The notes: generated by a model from the letters alone, not told the origin. A stretch of DNA of 44,761 bases from Oehlia diaphana (GCA_003833135.1 QZLH01000285.1:58070-102830), one strand, 5' to 3'; shown: positions 20,636 to 32,934, counted from the first letter of the stretch. Program-made: numbers and translations.

Positions 20636-21500
20636 TACAGTAGGCGATCAAAAGTATACGGACACCTCTCAAATTAAAAAAATTCTCATACATATAATAT
20701 AAAATAAAACTAAAAATGTAAAGTAAACATATTTATTTTATCTTAATTTATTGAATTACATAAAATATAGCGCTAATAACTTAATTTATGGCAGTAATTA
20801 CTTGCAATTTTCCATGCATCATATTGATAAATTTTCTTATAATATTCTGAAGAAATATTTTTTTTGTGCATTCTCTATTATTTTTTTCAAGTTAAAATGA
20901 TAGTGAAGTATGTCAGAAAGTGGATAAATAATTGTTTTTATATCTGCCCAGAGATTTTCAATGTTTAAAACCAGGTTTAGTGCAAATGATTCCATATTTG
21001 ATAAAAAATTAACTAAAAAAGGAGTGCATTTGTTGATAAATTCAAAATCATGTGTAATTCATATCATATGACCATATGGTAATCTACATTTTGTAAAACA
21101 AGTACTTTTGGTCTCCTACTTTATGTTGAGAATTAGTCATATTCTCTTTCTTTACTTACAATTTATGCTGGGAACAATTTTTTTATTAAAAAATGCGGTA
21201 ACGATCAATAAACTTATTTTAAATTTGCAAACAAGAAAAAAAATATATTTTATAATATTCAAACGCAACAAATAACCAATAGTTTTTTTTTTTGTGGAAT
21301 TTTGAATTTTTTTTTTTTAACTTTTATACATAAATAATTTGTCCTATTTAAAAATCTTAGATAAAGATCTTGTCCTTATCTTGAAAGGGTTTAGAAATTG
21401 TAAGATTTAAATATGACGAATAAATTTGCAACGTTTTGCGGGTAATCTGATCAAATCCTTTTTTTTGCATCCATCAGTTACAATGAACTTTTTAAGAGTT
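20636..21500 (-). mobile_element. Decayed Tc1/mariner element with transposase relic
   Basis: The end at 20636 reads TACAGTAGGCGATCAAAAGT followed by ATACGGACACC, a typical Tc1-like terminus. On the minus strand, 20964-20875 translates to NIENLWADIKTIIYPLSDIL, matching the NPIENLWxDIK signature of the DDE transposase C-terminal part. After a frameshift the frame resumes as KIYQYDAWKIASNY, like the final helix of Tc1 transposases. Upstream parts (towards 21480) are eroded by stops and frameshifts. The second terminus was not clearly found, so the far boundary is approximate. Confidence 0.75.
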
Positions 21501-23085
21501 GCCCGTATTTCGAAATTTCCGGCTTTAAAAAAAAACACCAAATAGACGTATTCCATCAATGTAATATTTCAAGAAAATAATTTATTAAATCAATTATAAT
21601 ATTGATATTGTATTTAAATTTAGAGTCAGTTAATGGGAAAAATTGAAACAAAAGATCCAAATATTTTAATAACAACACATTTTAATAATAACACATTTTT
21701 AATAAAACAAAGTAAATAACCTACTTCATCAACTTCTCCTAATGATTAATAACTTCGAAAAGTATCGTCTCGGTTTTTAATTTTACCCTTAAACTTTTCC
21801 TTTACCATCAGAGTTTATGTGTCCATGTCTAATCCTTCGCATTACCCAGACTAATAAATTAAATAAAGTATCTACATACTAATTTAAAGATAAAAGAGAG
21901 ATTTCAATATCGAGTTGGTACAGACTCTTAAAGATAATGAAATAGTAATACACTACAAATTTATAATTCCTTTCATTTTTTGTTATTTTATCTTCACTAT
22001 GATTAATTTCTAGATTTTTACTAATGGAGCTTTCTTTCTTTCTTTCTTTTCTTTTTTTTTTTTGTAATACAAATGTAATATATAATTTTGTGTATTTCGT
22101 TATTTTATTTTGTAAATAATAACAATTTAAATATGACAAATCGACCCTATATTCGAATATTAAATCTAACATGCAATACGTCTATACTTATTATTTTTTA
22201 TATTATTCTTATAAAAATTTTTATTACGCTACCAAATTTACAATAGCATCCCAGAATAAAATTAAGAGAAAAGAAACCGATTAGTATATCATAATTACCA
22301 TTAAGTCCAAACTCAAAAATCATTTTTTTTTCTCAAACTTTTAGTTTATTTCCATATATCCATGTTAAGCCAGCTTAAAAATTTCTGTAATATTTAAACA
22401 ATTTCTTAAATTATCAGACTGAAAAGTCTGATTTGGCTTTTATTAGAGTTTAGTAAACTAGTCGGAATCAGTAAATTTATAATTCCGAAAAATGGTTACA
22501 TAGAGTATTAATTGACAAAGGATTATAATATGCAAACATAAATTTTAATAAATATGAGCAACAATTTCATAATTTTTTCGGATTTAAAAATCAAACCTTA
22601 TTCTCACGATCGTTGTTACACGCGATAACAATAATTTACTTGATTAATAATTATTCGACAAAATGGAGGAAAATTTATCTTACCAACAAAGGAAATAAAT
22701 TTACTCCAAAAGAACTGAAGGATTATCCAGAAACCTCGAATTTCTTTTGGATAGTGCCTGGAATGAGAAACTAATGCCATGAAAGAAAACTTTCCATATT
22801 GGACATCAGGAAATAAAGAGATTGATGAATGTGATGGCGGCCCCTCAACAACCTCCTCTTAAGTGAAAAGAGTTTCAGAATAATAGCTAGCACTTTACAA
22901 TTTATATATTGCAAATTGTCCAAAATTCAGTAACAATGAATTGTTCCAATATTCTATGATTAATCATCTAACTGCAATTCAAACTATTATAGAATTGGAT
23001 GTTTTTTATTGAATAATTTAATTTCTTAAAAAAATCAAGAGAACGATTATCATGATCAAATATTTGAAATTAAGAATTATATGAA
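21501..23085. other. AT-rich region, no supported gene
   Basis: A 97-codon minus frame at 21879-22172 consists largely of Lys/Glu and Ile/Tyr repeats from a CTTT microsatellite (about 22031-22050) and is not called. GGCGGCCCCTCAACAACC at about 22837 is a lone GC-rich spot. Confidence 0.4.
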
Positions 23086-23215
23086 TTTTTGGTGAAATGA
23101 CAAGCCTGGTAATCTTTACGTCAGTAAATGTCATTTCGGTGAACGAAGTTAGCTGTTAGGTAATTTTTCATGTCGGTAAAATGGAAGTTGGCAAAATGGT
23201 GCCGGTTAATTATTG
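23086..23215. repeat. GTCGGTAAAATG-type short repeats
   Basis: Words such as GGTGAAATGAC, GTCAGTAAATGTCATTTCGG and GTCGGTAAAATGG alternate here in both orientations. Related GTCGGTG/CACCGAC words occur at 40815-41050, so this may be a degraded copy of the same repeat family. Confidence 0.4.
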
Positions 23216-23365
23216 TCTTTTTTTTTTCTTTGTTTATGATAAAATAAGTCATTCGTCGATTTTGCCCTTTGGATAAATTATCCCTGCATAATTTTACTTA
23301 ATATGGGTGATAAGTAATTTCTAATCTTCCGGTGTCGCTTACGGTAATACTCGGATTTATAAGTG

Positions 23366-23753
23366 AAAATTCAGTCCTTTTGTCGTTAGAGATCTTTACT
23401 CAAAGTATGGCTTAAGGTCGGCCTCAACCAATGAACTGTTATCAGAGCTTATCTCTCGTCTGCCATTAAAAAACAATTTCATGATAGATAAACAGTTTAA
23501 CACAGGTAACAAAGCGCTACGGAAGACCGGATACGAGCGATCGAATCTTCCAGTTGGCAAACAGTCCTCTGAGTTCATCCTACATTATCAATACCTAACT
23601 GATGTTAATTTAGCGCATAATAATCAATTGATCTCAATCGAATTCCGTTACTTTTATTGGAAATTCAAGATTCTGAATACATTTAAATTATGCAATAAGT
23701 TTTACCACCAATTTCAGATCCGGAGTTTCCTGATTTGCATCATTGAAAAATAA
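23366..23753 (+). other. Open frame of about 125 codons, unrecognised
   Basis: The plus frame is open from about 23366 and has balanced amino-acid use unlike the surrounding low-complexity DNA, for example DLYSKYGLRSASTNELLSEL and NKALRKTGYERSNLPVGKQS. There is no early ATG before 23481 and no acceptor is obvious, so it may be a fragment of a host or transposon gene. Local GC content is higher than in the flanks. Function unknown. Confidence 0.35.
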
Positions 23754-26700
23754 ATCAGGTGGCTATCGGATAAATTTTTCCTTGTCCGATTATATGTTTA
23801 ATATAATTAATACTCATAGTAGGCAAGAAAGAATAATTAATTATTTCAAATTAATTCTATGTTACATGAAAAAAGGTATGCAATCTTTTTATTTACTAAA
23901 ATAGTGTTAACATTCTTAAAGAATTTAAATTGGAGGTAAATTACTATCTGATTAGCTTATAAAATCGAATTTATAAATTTTTTTTTTCTTTGACTGTGCT
24001 AATAATATCATTATAATTTAAGGATAAACAACCGTTTTTCTTCAAATCATCATAAGATGCTGGTTTTAAATTACGTCTTTTTGCCAAATCTTTATGTAAC
24101 TTATCAAAGAACCAACACATAAGATCTTTAAAAACATGCATGCAATGAGGATCATCAAATTTCCAATCTGAAAAATCTTGGACTTTTGCAAAACTTCTTT
24201 TTGTTGATTCGTTCTTGTTAAAATACCACATGTTCGTGTCATCTGTTCTATTATGACATGGCGTTGCTACAAGTTCGTCCGTGTCATTAGTTACACATGC
24301 AAGACCAGCAGGTTGATGGCTAGAATGATGTATTTTTGTTTCGTCAACGTTTTCATGATGATCCCGAGATCCCCAGCACAAAGCCCCGCACAAATAGCAT
24401 GCCTCGGTGCAACCAAGCCTTTCCATAATTGATTTGTCATCAGATGGCTTTTGAAAAGGTTCTCGTCTTGGAGGATGATTATTCCCTTTAGTTTCAAGCT
24501 CTTTCTCGATAGTGTCTTGGAATATTTTTAAGTCATTTTCCGCAATTTGACCGTAAAGATCTAATTTGTAATCAACATTATCAACCTGAATCATGTAATT
24601 GTTTACAAATTTCTTTATTTCCTCATAACTGTGACAGGTACGAATTTCTTGATGTACTCGTTTGAATTCTGCACTAAAAATATCTTTATATTTTTGTTCT
24701 GGATTTCCGCTTGAATTACTATTAATTGTACGTACAAACCAACTTTCTATACATCGTTTTGGATTCAAAAAATGTTGTATAGCATCTTCTTTTTCACCAT
24801 TTTGAACTTTTTCAGCAAGATTTTCAAAGTATTTAAGTCTAATTGATTCAACACAGGTTAACCAAGCGATATTACGTACAGAATCTTTTCGTTCATTATT
24901 TCCTGCATTCATGGCTTTTTTGTGAATTACTCTCATTAAATAATCCGCAACGATATGACCCTCAGAAACAAGTGTATGTCCATATTGGAGCCGAGTATTA
25001 ATTATTTTTAAATATTCGTCTTTTTTTTTATTAAGTATGCTAAGAGTATTTTCCTTATCCCATTTTTCTTGGTAACTAATCATTTTTGGCTTAAACATCA
25101 ACAAAGCATATAAGTGAACATTCCATTTGAACTCGGGCAAATAATAATTTGGGCAAATTTTTAATATTCTATTTTTAAGATCACGTATAATTCCATGATA
25201 AAAACAATAAGCAGCTTTTTCTTTTAAAATATCATCTATCAAATTATCAAGCTTGTCCTCAAAAATCACAAGTTCTTTCTTTTCCATATATTGCGAAAAA
25301 TGAAAATCTAAATATTGCTTGCTAATTATTTTATATGCTTTGAAGTTAGATAAATCGGGTAATTTTCCTTTTATGTATTGATAATAAAGCTCTCTTGGTA
25401 ACGAATTATAATATTCATATTCAATCTCTTTATTTATTTTTTCCTCTATTGGTATAGTATTATCTTTTGATAACATATGTTGTTGTAATAAATTCCATAT
25501 GTCATCGATTTTTTGTTTACGTTGTTGATTAGACAATCCTTCACTTGACATGTTTTTTAGGATATTTTCTAAATGTGTGTTAATTATGTCGAAAGATTCA
25601 GATGAAATACCTTTTTGAATAAAGCTGGCTTCAAGCATTTGAGTAAGTTTTGTGAATAAAGCTTTACGAGTAAGTTTGATATAATTTTCAATTGTTTGTT
25701 TAGTTTCCATTTCATACTTCTCATTATTGTTATCCCGAAGGTATTCTTCTAATTTAATTCTTTCTTTATTTATTTCCTCACATTCTTCACATTTGATATT
25801 AATGTCAAATTCAAACTCAAATTCGGATTCTTCTTTATCTGTTTCTTCATATTCACATTTAATATTACAATCTGGGACGTTTCTTAGTTCCTCTTTAATT
25901 AATTTTAAACATTCATTTCGAAGAACTGAATTTATGTTTGACTTGTCATTTGGAGACCAATTCAGAAGTTTAGAACGAATCTCTTGCATAATTAATTCCT
26001 CATGTTTTTGTAATGATTTGTCAATTGTTTCCTTCAACTTTGTGATTCGTTTGCCAAGATCACTAAATCCATAAATTTCTCTGATATTTTTGAAACGAAC
26101 AGCAAAGTTCTCATTAGAGACTGCCTTCCAGTAACTCTGAATTAATGAATACCACGTTGAAAATTTAATTTTGTTTTTAGAATTCTTACTGTCTTCAATT
26201 ATAGAATCATAGAGATTGACAACATCTTCATGATATTGTTCTGACGGTGGAGCGTAAGCAGTTGCACCATTTTTAAATGGTCTAAATGGTTTGAGAAGCT
26301 GGCCATTTTGTATTCTTTCATCAAGAATATGAAAACAGTCTATATTCGAAATTCCCATTTCTTGATCATGTTCGTTAGCTATTTTTAAAGCTTCCCGAAG
26401 AGCTTCCCGAAATTTTTCCTCTGGCTCAGATATTTTTGTTTTTGCTATATTTCGTTCAGAAACATGCTGTACCATAAGAATATCAGGTGGCATTCCAGCT
26501 TTTTCAAGACGTGCCAAGTCTCGCGTTGATCCTCCAAGTATATTGAGAATTGTTAAATTACTAACGCCCATTGCAAAAGTTGTTAATATTCGACTTCTCT
26601 TTTCTGATTCTGGATCGTTCATCTTTTCTGGTGCATCAAGACCCTCAATATCAATCAAGATAAATGCATCAATGTTAAGTTCATCTGATAAATCTTTTTC

Positions 26701-27840
26701 CAAAAATAATAGCCGCATAAAAAGGCCTCTAGTACAACGTCCAACTGAAACAGCAAATCTACATGCAAAAAGAGCATTCAGTAGAGTAGATTTTCCTGAT
26801 GACTGTAAGCCAAGTATGCTGATCACGAAAATTTTAAGATTAGGATACTTATTATAAATATGTTTGCAGATAGCCGAGAACCAAGTTTTTGACATAGTTC
26901 CAGTATCACCATTAACTAATTCTATAGTGTGTCCACTAATTAATAATTCTGAATAAAGTTTAGGTAATTTCAAAACGATTTCATCACTTGGATTATTAAC
27001 AGAAAAAATTTCATATAGTTGACCCAATTCACGGAAAAAGTGTTCTAAACCTAAACTCATGTCATCAACTTCTGCCCAAATTTTTGCAATTTCATCTTGA
27101 ATTGTTTTCTCATCTTTTTGACTCTTGTTGACCAAACTGGATTTACGTAATCCATCATTTTTCAATACAGCCTGATTTCGAGCTTTAGAAGATTCTATCA
27201 TAGAGAGCCTGGATATTTCTCTCTCAAGGTGTGCTAAAGCTTGTATTCTTTTGTTAAGGGGTAGTTTTAGAACGAATTTAAATAATTGAATTAATACTTG
27301 CAATTCAGAATTATTTTTCCAAATTTGGAGACCATCATCAGATTGTTGTCTTCTTTGAAGTTGCATAACATTTAGTTTAATGTGACGACAAGTTTTTTCT
27401 TTAACATAATCTACCAAAAGTTGAGACGCATGAAATTCAATATCTTCAGTAAATTGAAGTGATTTTCCCAATTTTATTTCACGGATATTGAATGGCGAAG
27501 TATCCGAATTATCAATATCTAAAGCTTCTTTGAACATCATACGTACTTTCTTCATTGTTCTGTCGTGCATTAAATGATTAGTATTAATTGTGTATTTATC
27601 CTTTTTTTCGTCACTTACATAGCCATATACCACTTTTTTGGAACCAATTTGAACTTTAAATTCATTTAATTTATTTTCGGTATATCCAGACATTAAAAAA
27701 ACCAAGAAACTAGAAGGGAATTGCTTTAAAAATTGAATTTGATTTGGATAATCTAAGGCATCACCATGTAAATTTGCGAGCAATATAACTTTGTTTGTTC
27801 CTTCTTTATAATAGTTTTCAAAAACATCATTCCATAAACT

Positions 27841-28885
27841 TACACTACCCTCCAAAAAGTATCCGGTCAAGCTCAACTTGATTTTCTCAAGATTGAATAT
27901 ATAAAGTATTATTTTTTTTAAAAAAAAACAATTCCCCTGNNNNNNNNNNNNNNNNNNNNNNNNNNNNNNNNNNNNNNNNNNNNNNNNNNNNNNNNNNNNN
28001 NNNNNNNNNNNNNNNNNNNNNNNNNNNNNNNNNNNNNNNNNNNNNNNNNNNNNNNNNNNNNNNNNNNNNNNNNNNNNNNNNNNNNNNNNNNNNNNNNNNN
28101 NNNNNNNNNNNNNNNNNNNNNNNNNNNNNNNNNNNNNNNNNNNNNNNNNNNNNNNNNNNNNNNNNNNNNNNNNNNNNNNNNNNNNNNNNNNNNNNNNNNN
28201 NNNNNNNNNNNNNNNNNNNNNNNNNNNNNNNNNNNNNNNNNNNNNNNNNNNNNNNNNNNNNNNNNNNNNNNNNNNNNNNNNNNNNNNNNNNNNNNNNNNN
28301 NNNNNNNNNNNNNNNNNNNNNNNNNNNNNNNNNNNNNNNNNNNNNNNNNNNNNNNNNNNNNNNNNNNNNNNNNNNNNNNNNNNNNNNNNNNNNNNNNNNN
28401 NNNNNNNNNNNNNNNNNNNNNNNNNNNNNNNNNNNNNNNNNNNNNNNNNNNNNNNNNNNNNNNNNNNNNNNNNNNNNNNNNNNNNNNNNNNNNNNNNNNN
28501 NNNNNNNNNNNNNNNNNNNNNNNNNNNNNNNNNNNNNNNNNNNNNNNNNNNNNNNNNNNNNNNNNNNNNNNNNNNNNNNNNNNNNNNNNNNNNNNNNNNN
28601 NNNNNNNNNNNNNNNNNNNNNNNNNNNNNNNNNNNNNNNNNNNNNNNNNNNNNNNNNNNNNNNNNNNNNNNNNNNNNNNNNNNNNNNNNNNNNNNNNNNN
28701 NNNNNNNNNNNNNNNNNNNNNNNNNNNNNNNNNNNNNNNNNNNNNNNNNNNNNNNNNNNNNNNNNNNNNNNNNNNNNNNNNNNNNNNNNNGCATTAAAAA
28801 CAATGGATGGCCAACTAAATATTAATTATTATTAATAAAATATGATCTTTATTGGTTGAACGGATACTTTTGGAAGGGTAGTGTA
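27841..28885. mobile_element. Tc1/mariner-like insertion in the VLIG gene, TA target duplication
   Basis: Plus strand from 27841 reads TACACTACCCTCCAAAAAGT; minus strand from 28885 reads TACACTACCCTTCCAAAAGT; both continue ATCCG(G/T)TCAA. These inverted ends of about 27 bases sit at TA dinucleotides. Removing the element with one TA rejoins the host frame exactly: the codons before (GAA ACG TGT AAC) run through ATA into AGT TTA TGG. The interior is mostly an assembly gap, so coding capacity is unknown. Confidence 0.85.
27940..28790. other. Assembly gap of 851 N
   Basis: A run of N lying entirely between the inverted ends of the insertion. The gap length may not be real. The apparent long reading frame through it has no meaning. 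Confidence 0.99.
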
Positions 28886-29596
28886 TGTTACACGTTTCTT
28901 TAGTCAGCCAGGTAAACTCAATGCTTCCGCTGATCATATGTGGTATTCCATATTCTGCTCTTGGATCAGAACGTGAAGAGAACATAGTATTAGAGGCCAT
29001 TAATTGATTAAGAATAGTACTTTTGCCTGAAGAATTTTTCCAATTCGAACAGCAACTAATAATTGGAATGGATCATTGAAAAGGTGATTTTCAATAATTG
29101 TTCCAGGCTTTGTTTCCCATTTAATAATTGGACCAGTAAATGAGGGAAGCATTACTTTAAATTTTCCTGCTTCATCTAATTCAGGTAATACCAAGGGAAA
29201 TGCAATTGGAAATTGTGATAAAGTTCGAAAAATATCTTGAACCACAGTACATTCAGCAGAGGCAAGCAAACTAGCAATGCAATCAAACCGAGATAATTGA
29301 TTTCTCTCTAAATCTTGGCTTTCATCTATCATTGACTCTTCATCAGAAAGTTCATCATCATCATCAATCAAAGTTTTAATATTTTCTGCTCTAAGAATAT
29401 CAGCTCCCCACATCTTAACTTTCTGTCGGATATATGGAAGAACTTTGCCTACACTTCCCCTTTCATGAGCCAATAATTTTGGTGGTGACAAAATTTTACT
29501 TAATTTAACGTAATGGTAGGGTTCAATCAAAGGTATTTCTTTACCTAGAATAGGATGCCATTGTTCGTGTATTGTTATCAATTTATTATCAACCAT

Positions 29597-30210
29597 AATG
29601 TTAAATGTTATAAAAAAAATTGTGTGTATATATGTGTAAAAAAAGTTGATCATGGCCAAATCTAATTTTAGAGTTTTGATTTATCACCATTTTAGTAAGT
29701 TCACGGGACGACTCGGGTACGATAACACAGAATCATGTGAAATGAACGAACTACCGTTTATAGGATTAGGATTATGGAAAGTTTATAATTTGTGCACCTG
29801 TCAAAAATTTTTCGTTTTCTTCTTTAAAACACGATATTATTTATAAATCTCTAAGAATCAGTTTCAGATACTAATTACCTGTTACTCTTAAACAATTAAA
29901 AATATAATATTAAAACACATGGTTATCTATTTGTAATCGAAAAAAAATTGTGACTAAATTGACCTTCATATCAAATAATCTAGTTGTTGAATTATTTAAT
30001 TAATAACTGAATTATAATCGGTGAAATCCAACAATATTCATTAACATTTGAGTTGAGTAATTTTTTTAGAAGTAATTTAGTTATTAAACATGTTACACAA
30101 TAATTGTGCGACAATATCGAAATCACCATTCCGAAATATATAATAATTTATCCGTTCGGTGAAATGTGATACACAAATACTTTCTTTTTCTCTTCGCCTC
30201 TTCGCTTACA
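29597..30210. promoter_or_regulatory. Shared 5' region between divergent VLIG and F-box pseudogenes
   Basis: The two loci face away from each other across about 610 bases. A 66-codon plus frame (29646-29846) overlaps the upstream region and shows no family. TTTTCTCTTCGCC-type pyrimidine patches precede the F-box start. No promoter element can be named. Confidence 0.3.
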
Positions 30211-31610
30211 ATGTCATGTTCAAAAATATTTTCAGGAAATTTACCTGAATTAACAGAAAATATTATAAAGTACTTTCAGAATGATTATTCAACCTTATAT
30301 TCATATATTTTAGTTAACAGATTTTGGTCGTTTAGCGATTCCATTAATATGGGAAAATCCATTTTCAATTCCTACTGGAAATTATAACATTATTGAAATT
30401 TACCTGCATAATTTAAATGGTGAATTAAAAACAATATTAAATAAATATAAAATTACTAAAAATTTATTACTTTCAAACACACTTTTCAATTATCCTAGTT
30501 TTATAAAATATTTGAATTTGTTGAAGATTGTTACTTCTGTTAAAAAGTGGTTTTATACTGCTAGCGGATTTACAAATTAAAAATTTAACTATATCATTAT
30601 TAAAAATATTTATTGAAAATGAAGTGAATTTACATACCCTTGAAATTGAGATAAATATTTGTATCAGATGTTTCGATGGTATTCTTGATTTAATTTTACA
30701 AAAAATCTAAATTTCATTCGCAATATTAAAAATCTAAAACTTTTTGTCTTAAGAACTAATAATGATAATAATATGCTAATTATCAATCGTGTATTACAAG
30801 TAATTAATTTACATCAAAATTTTAAAAATATTTTATTAAGTTTACATATATAGTAATAAGGATTTTTTTTTATCAATCATTATTATCATCTAAAGATTCT
30901 AATTGTTCAAATACCTTAAATACAATTACATTTTATCGTGTCGATTTTAAAGGTATAATCAATTTAGATAAGACAATTGAACTATTAAATGTTTTAGAAT
31001 CTGTTCATATCATTTATTGTCGTTCTTTAAATATTAGTTTTATTCAACAAATTCTTAATTTAATCAAACCATTTACAGTAAATTAAAATCCTTATTCATA
31101 AATGTAACATCAGAAATTGATGAATCATTATTATTATTATTATTACAAAAATCTGGTGGTTATTTAAAGAATTTTGGTGTCAATATTTCGGGGAGCGAAC
31201 TTATACAACAAATACTTGAATCAGTTATAAAATATTGTAAAAGTATCAAATTTCTTTATATTGATGAAATCAAAAATGAGATTATTTATCCAGTAGTATT
31301 CAATTTGATTGAAATATAAAACAAAATCTTATGCGTGATATTGAAGTATTCCTAAAAAATTCCCAAGGTACTTTTATTAAGAAATTGTTAATTAGAGATT
31401 TAAATCAGAAAAATAATAATGATATATTACTTTATATAAAAAAAATATATAATGAAGGAAAAAAGAGTCAGGTATTTGAATTTTAGGAATCCTTATAAAG
31501 AATTGTTTGATTTTAGTGATGAAGTGAAGGAATTTAAGTTATATAATATTAAAGTTCAAAAATACAATGATTTACACTTCGACATTTATCAATTTATGCA
31601 AATTATTTAA
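30211..31610 (+). pseudogene. F-box/LRR-type protein, many frameshifts
   Basis: Starts MSCSKIFSGNLPELTENIIK, followed by YFQNDYSTLYSYILVNRFW, an F-box of the type expanded in Rhizophagus. The text then jumps frame: RLAIPLIWENPFSIPTGNYN and NLLLSNTLFNYPSFIKYLN, then LLKIFIENEVNLHTLEIEIN, then NTITFYRVDFKGIINLDKTI and VLESVHIIYCRSLNISFIQQ, then SGGYLKNFGVNISGSELIQQ, ending YLNFRNPYKELFDFSDEV up to a TAA at 31608. At least five frame changes are needed over about 465 codons, so the gene is dead although the protein text is well preserved. Intact relatives recruit substrates to SCF ubiquitin ligases through the F-box, with a variable LRR-like remainder. Confidence 0.85.
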
Positions 31611-31639
31611 AATATTATATAAATAAAGATTTTTCATAT

Positions 31640-32110
31640 ATATGGTCTTGCATTTTTTATGGCGCAATTGGACCGGTCCTGAGGACTGACCAGTCATCAT
31701 ACCGGTCTTCATATAATAAATGATTTTATATTAAATTTAAAGCTAAAAAATATTTTTTTTTTTGCAAAAAAAAAAAGAAAAAAGACCGATCGGTCTTAAA
31801 AAGACTGCGGTCCTTAAAAAGACCGACGGTCTTATTGTATGCGATACAGGACCGAAAGACCGCAGTCCTAAACCAAGACGGACCGGTCCGTCTATTTCAA
31901 CTGTTTTCATAAGACCTGGGACAAAATAAATTTTTGAACCCGACCACCGACCCACCGATCCGGTTCAGTTGTTATCAAACTATCAAATCTGGATCACGTG
32001 CCCAGCTAAAAAAAAAATACCGGATCGGCGGATCGGCGGATCGGAGTTTGTCTAATGTAAAGACCAGGACCACGGTCTTTTAGGACCGATGACCATCCTT
32101 TATCTAATGG
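31640..32110. repeat. GACCG/CGGTC-dense repeat block
   Basis: Short words GACCGG, CGGTCTT, GGACCG and their complements occur dozens of times, including palindromes such as GACCGATCGGTC and GGACCGGTCC, plus a triple GGATCGGC run near 32022-32041. GC content is well above the neighbourhood. This looks like a degenerate repetitive element. Chance ORFs cover it on the minus strand and are not called. Confidence 0.65.
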
Positions 32111-32129
32111 CCGAACTGAACCTTCGTAA

Positions 32130-32656
32130 GAAGACCACTCCATTGACATGGCATATGAGGCGACGAAATCTATCTATTCGTACTGTTACTAGCCAGCGCT
32201 GTGTCATTATACGAGAAAAACTTCAAAATCATACCGGAAAAACTCGTCAAGGGTCATAACGGGCAAGGAAACCTCGATTTGTCGATAGAGTGTCGTTCAA
32301 CCGGAAGGATAGCTGGATTAGTCGAGGTCAAAAAAGTTGACTTTAAGCAGGGGTTTCGCACAGGCCACCGTGCAGTGCAGATGGAATCATCATTGTTGTG
32401 CCGTAAACGCAAAGCTACCGAAATCTATGATGAAGATGATATGGATAAAGTGTTGGGGATTGTAACTGATGCGGAAAAATAGTACTTTATGGAATGCATG
32501 CTTGATGAGGAGAGAAAGTCCTCTTTTACGCTATCGGAACCAGCTGTCGTTGTATATAACGACGAGAATATGGAAAACATAGTTAAGAAAGTACTTCTCA
32601 GCCATATTATTTGGTTGTTGGATGAGGCACAAAGCCGGACTCAGCTGTTAACTTAG
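32130..32656 (+). pseudogene. CRN-like/PD-(D/E)XK nuclease-type protein fragment, nonsense-mutated
   Basis: The segment GQGNLDLSIECRSTGR then GLVEVKKVDFKQG has the Asp...Glu-x-Lys arrangement of PD-(D/E)XK nuclease folds. It resembles C-terminal domains that I associate with crinkler-type and related proteins of Rhizophagus. The frame ends at TAG (32480-32482) within DAEK-stop-YFMECMLDEE, where related proteins have Trp as I recall them, so TGG to TAG is likely. The frame continues open to a second stop at 32654. Upstream, 32148-32205 shows decayed frames (MAYEATKSIY). The text FRTGHRAVQMESS also suggests a small local disruption. No CRN-type N-terminus is visible. Confidence 0.6.
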
Positions 32657-32934
32657 GCGGTGAGAGGGAAATAAAAAGAGTGAGGTCGTTAGTTAATCTT
32701 GGGGGAAATTCGGATACTTTAGATAAGTCTTAGCATAGCGACGTTAAAATAATGTATCACGGGCATCTGTAATTTATTTTTTCACATGAACGGGCGTTGA
32801 CCCGATTTGTATTTTTCTTTTTATCTGTATTAATAAAAAATTTATTTTTATGACGTTTCACGCCATATACTCGAAAACACGTACAAATGTTTAAAATGCA
32901 AAGCTTTTTTATTATATTTTATATATGATAAAGG
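32657..32934. other. Spacer
   Basis: No feature seen. Confidence 0.4.

Larger units (their letters stand above)
23971..29596 (-). pseudogene. Very-large-GTPase (VLIG/GVIN-like) gene, split by frameshift and transposon
   Basis: Minus strand. The N-terminal fragment (29596 to about 29040) includes CIASLLASAECTVVQDIFRT and FPIAFPLVLPELDE, which correspond to the conserved region before the first G-like domain of VLIG proteins. A one-base deletion in the T-run 29035-29039 then shifts the frame exactly in a P-loop. The next frame resumes with SSGKSTILNQLM and runs to 28886. A Tc1/mariner-like insertion interrupts the coding sequence, and the frame continues from 27840 (SLWNDVFENYYKEG) without a stop to 23971. 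That part holds a second GTPase core: GLQSSGKSTLLNALF (26811-26767) and DIEGL (26652-26638), a long helical middle, and a Cys/His-rich C-terminal zinc region (CYLCGALC and on, 24420-24230). VLIG proteins are dynamin-superfamily-like GTPases known from animals, with large expansions in Glomeromycotina. Either lesion alone would disrupt the product. The start at 29596 is the first ATG in good context; upstream exons cannot be excluded. Confidence 0.85.

Noticed and set aside
23971..28803. A single 1610-codon protein running through the N gap
   Set aside because: The part above 27841 is transposon end plus gap; only 27840 down to 23971 is VLIG coding sequence.
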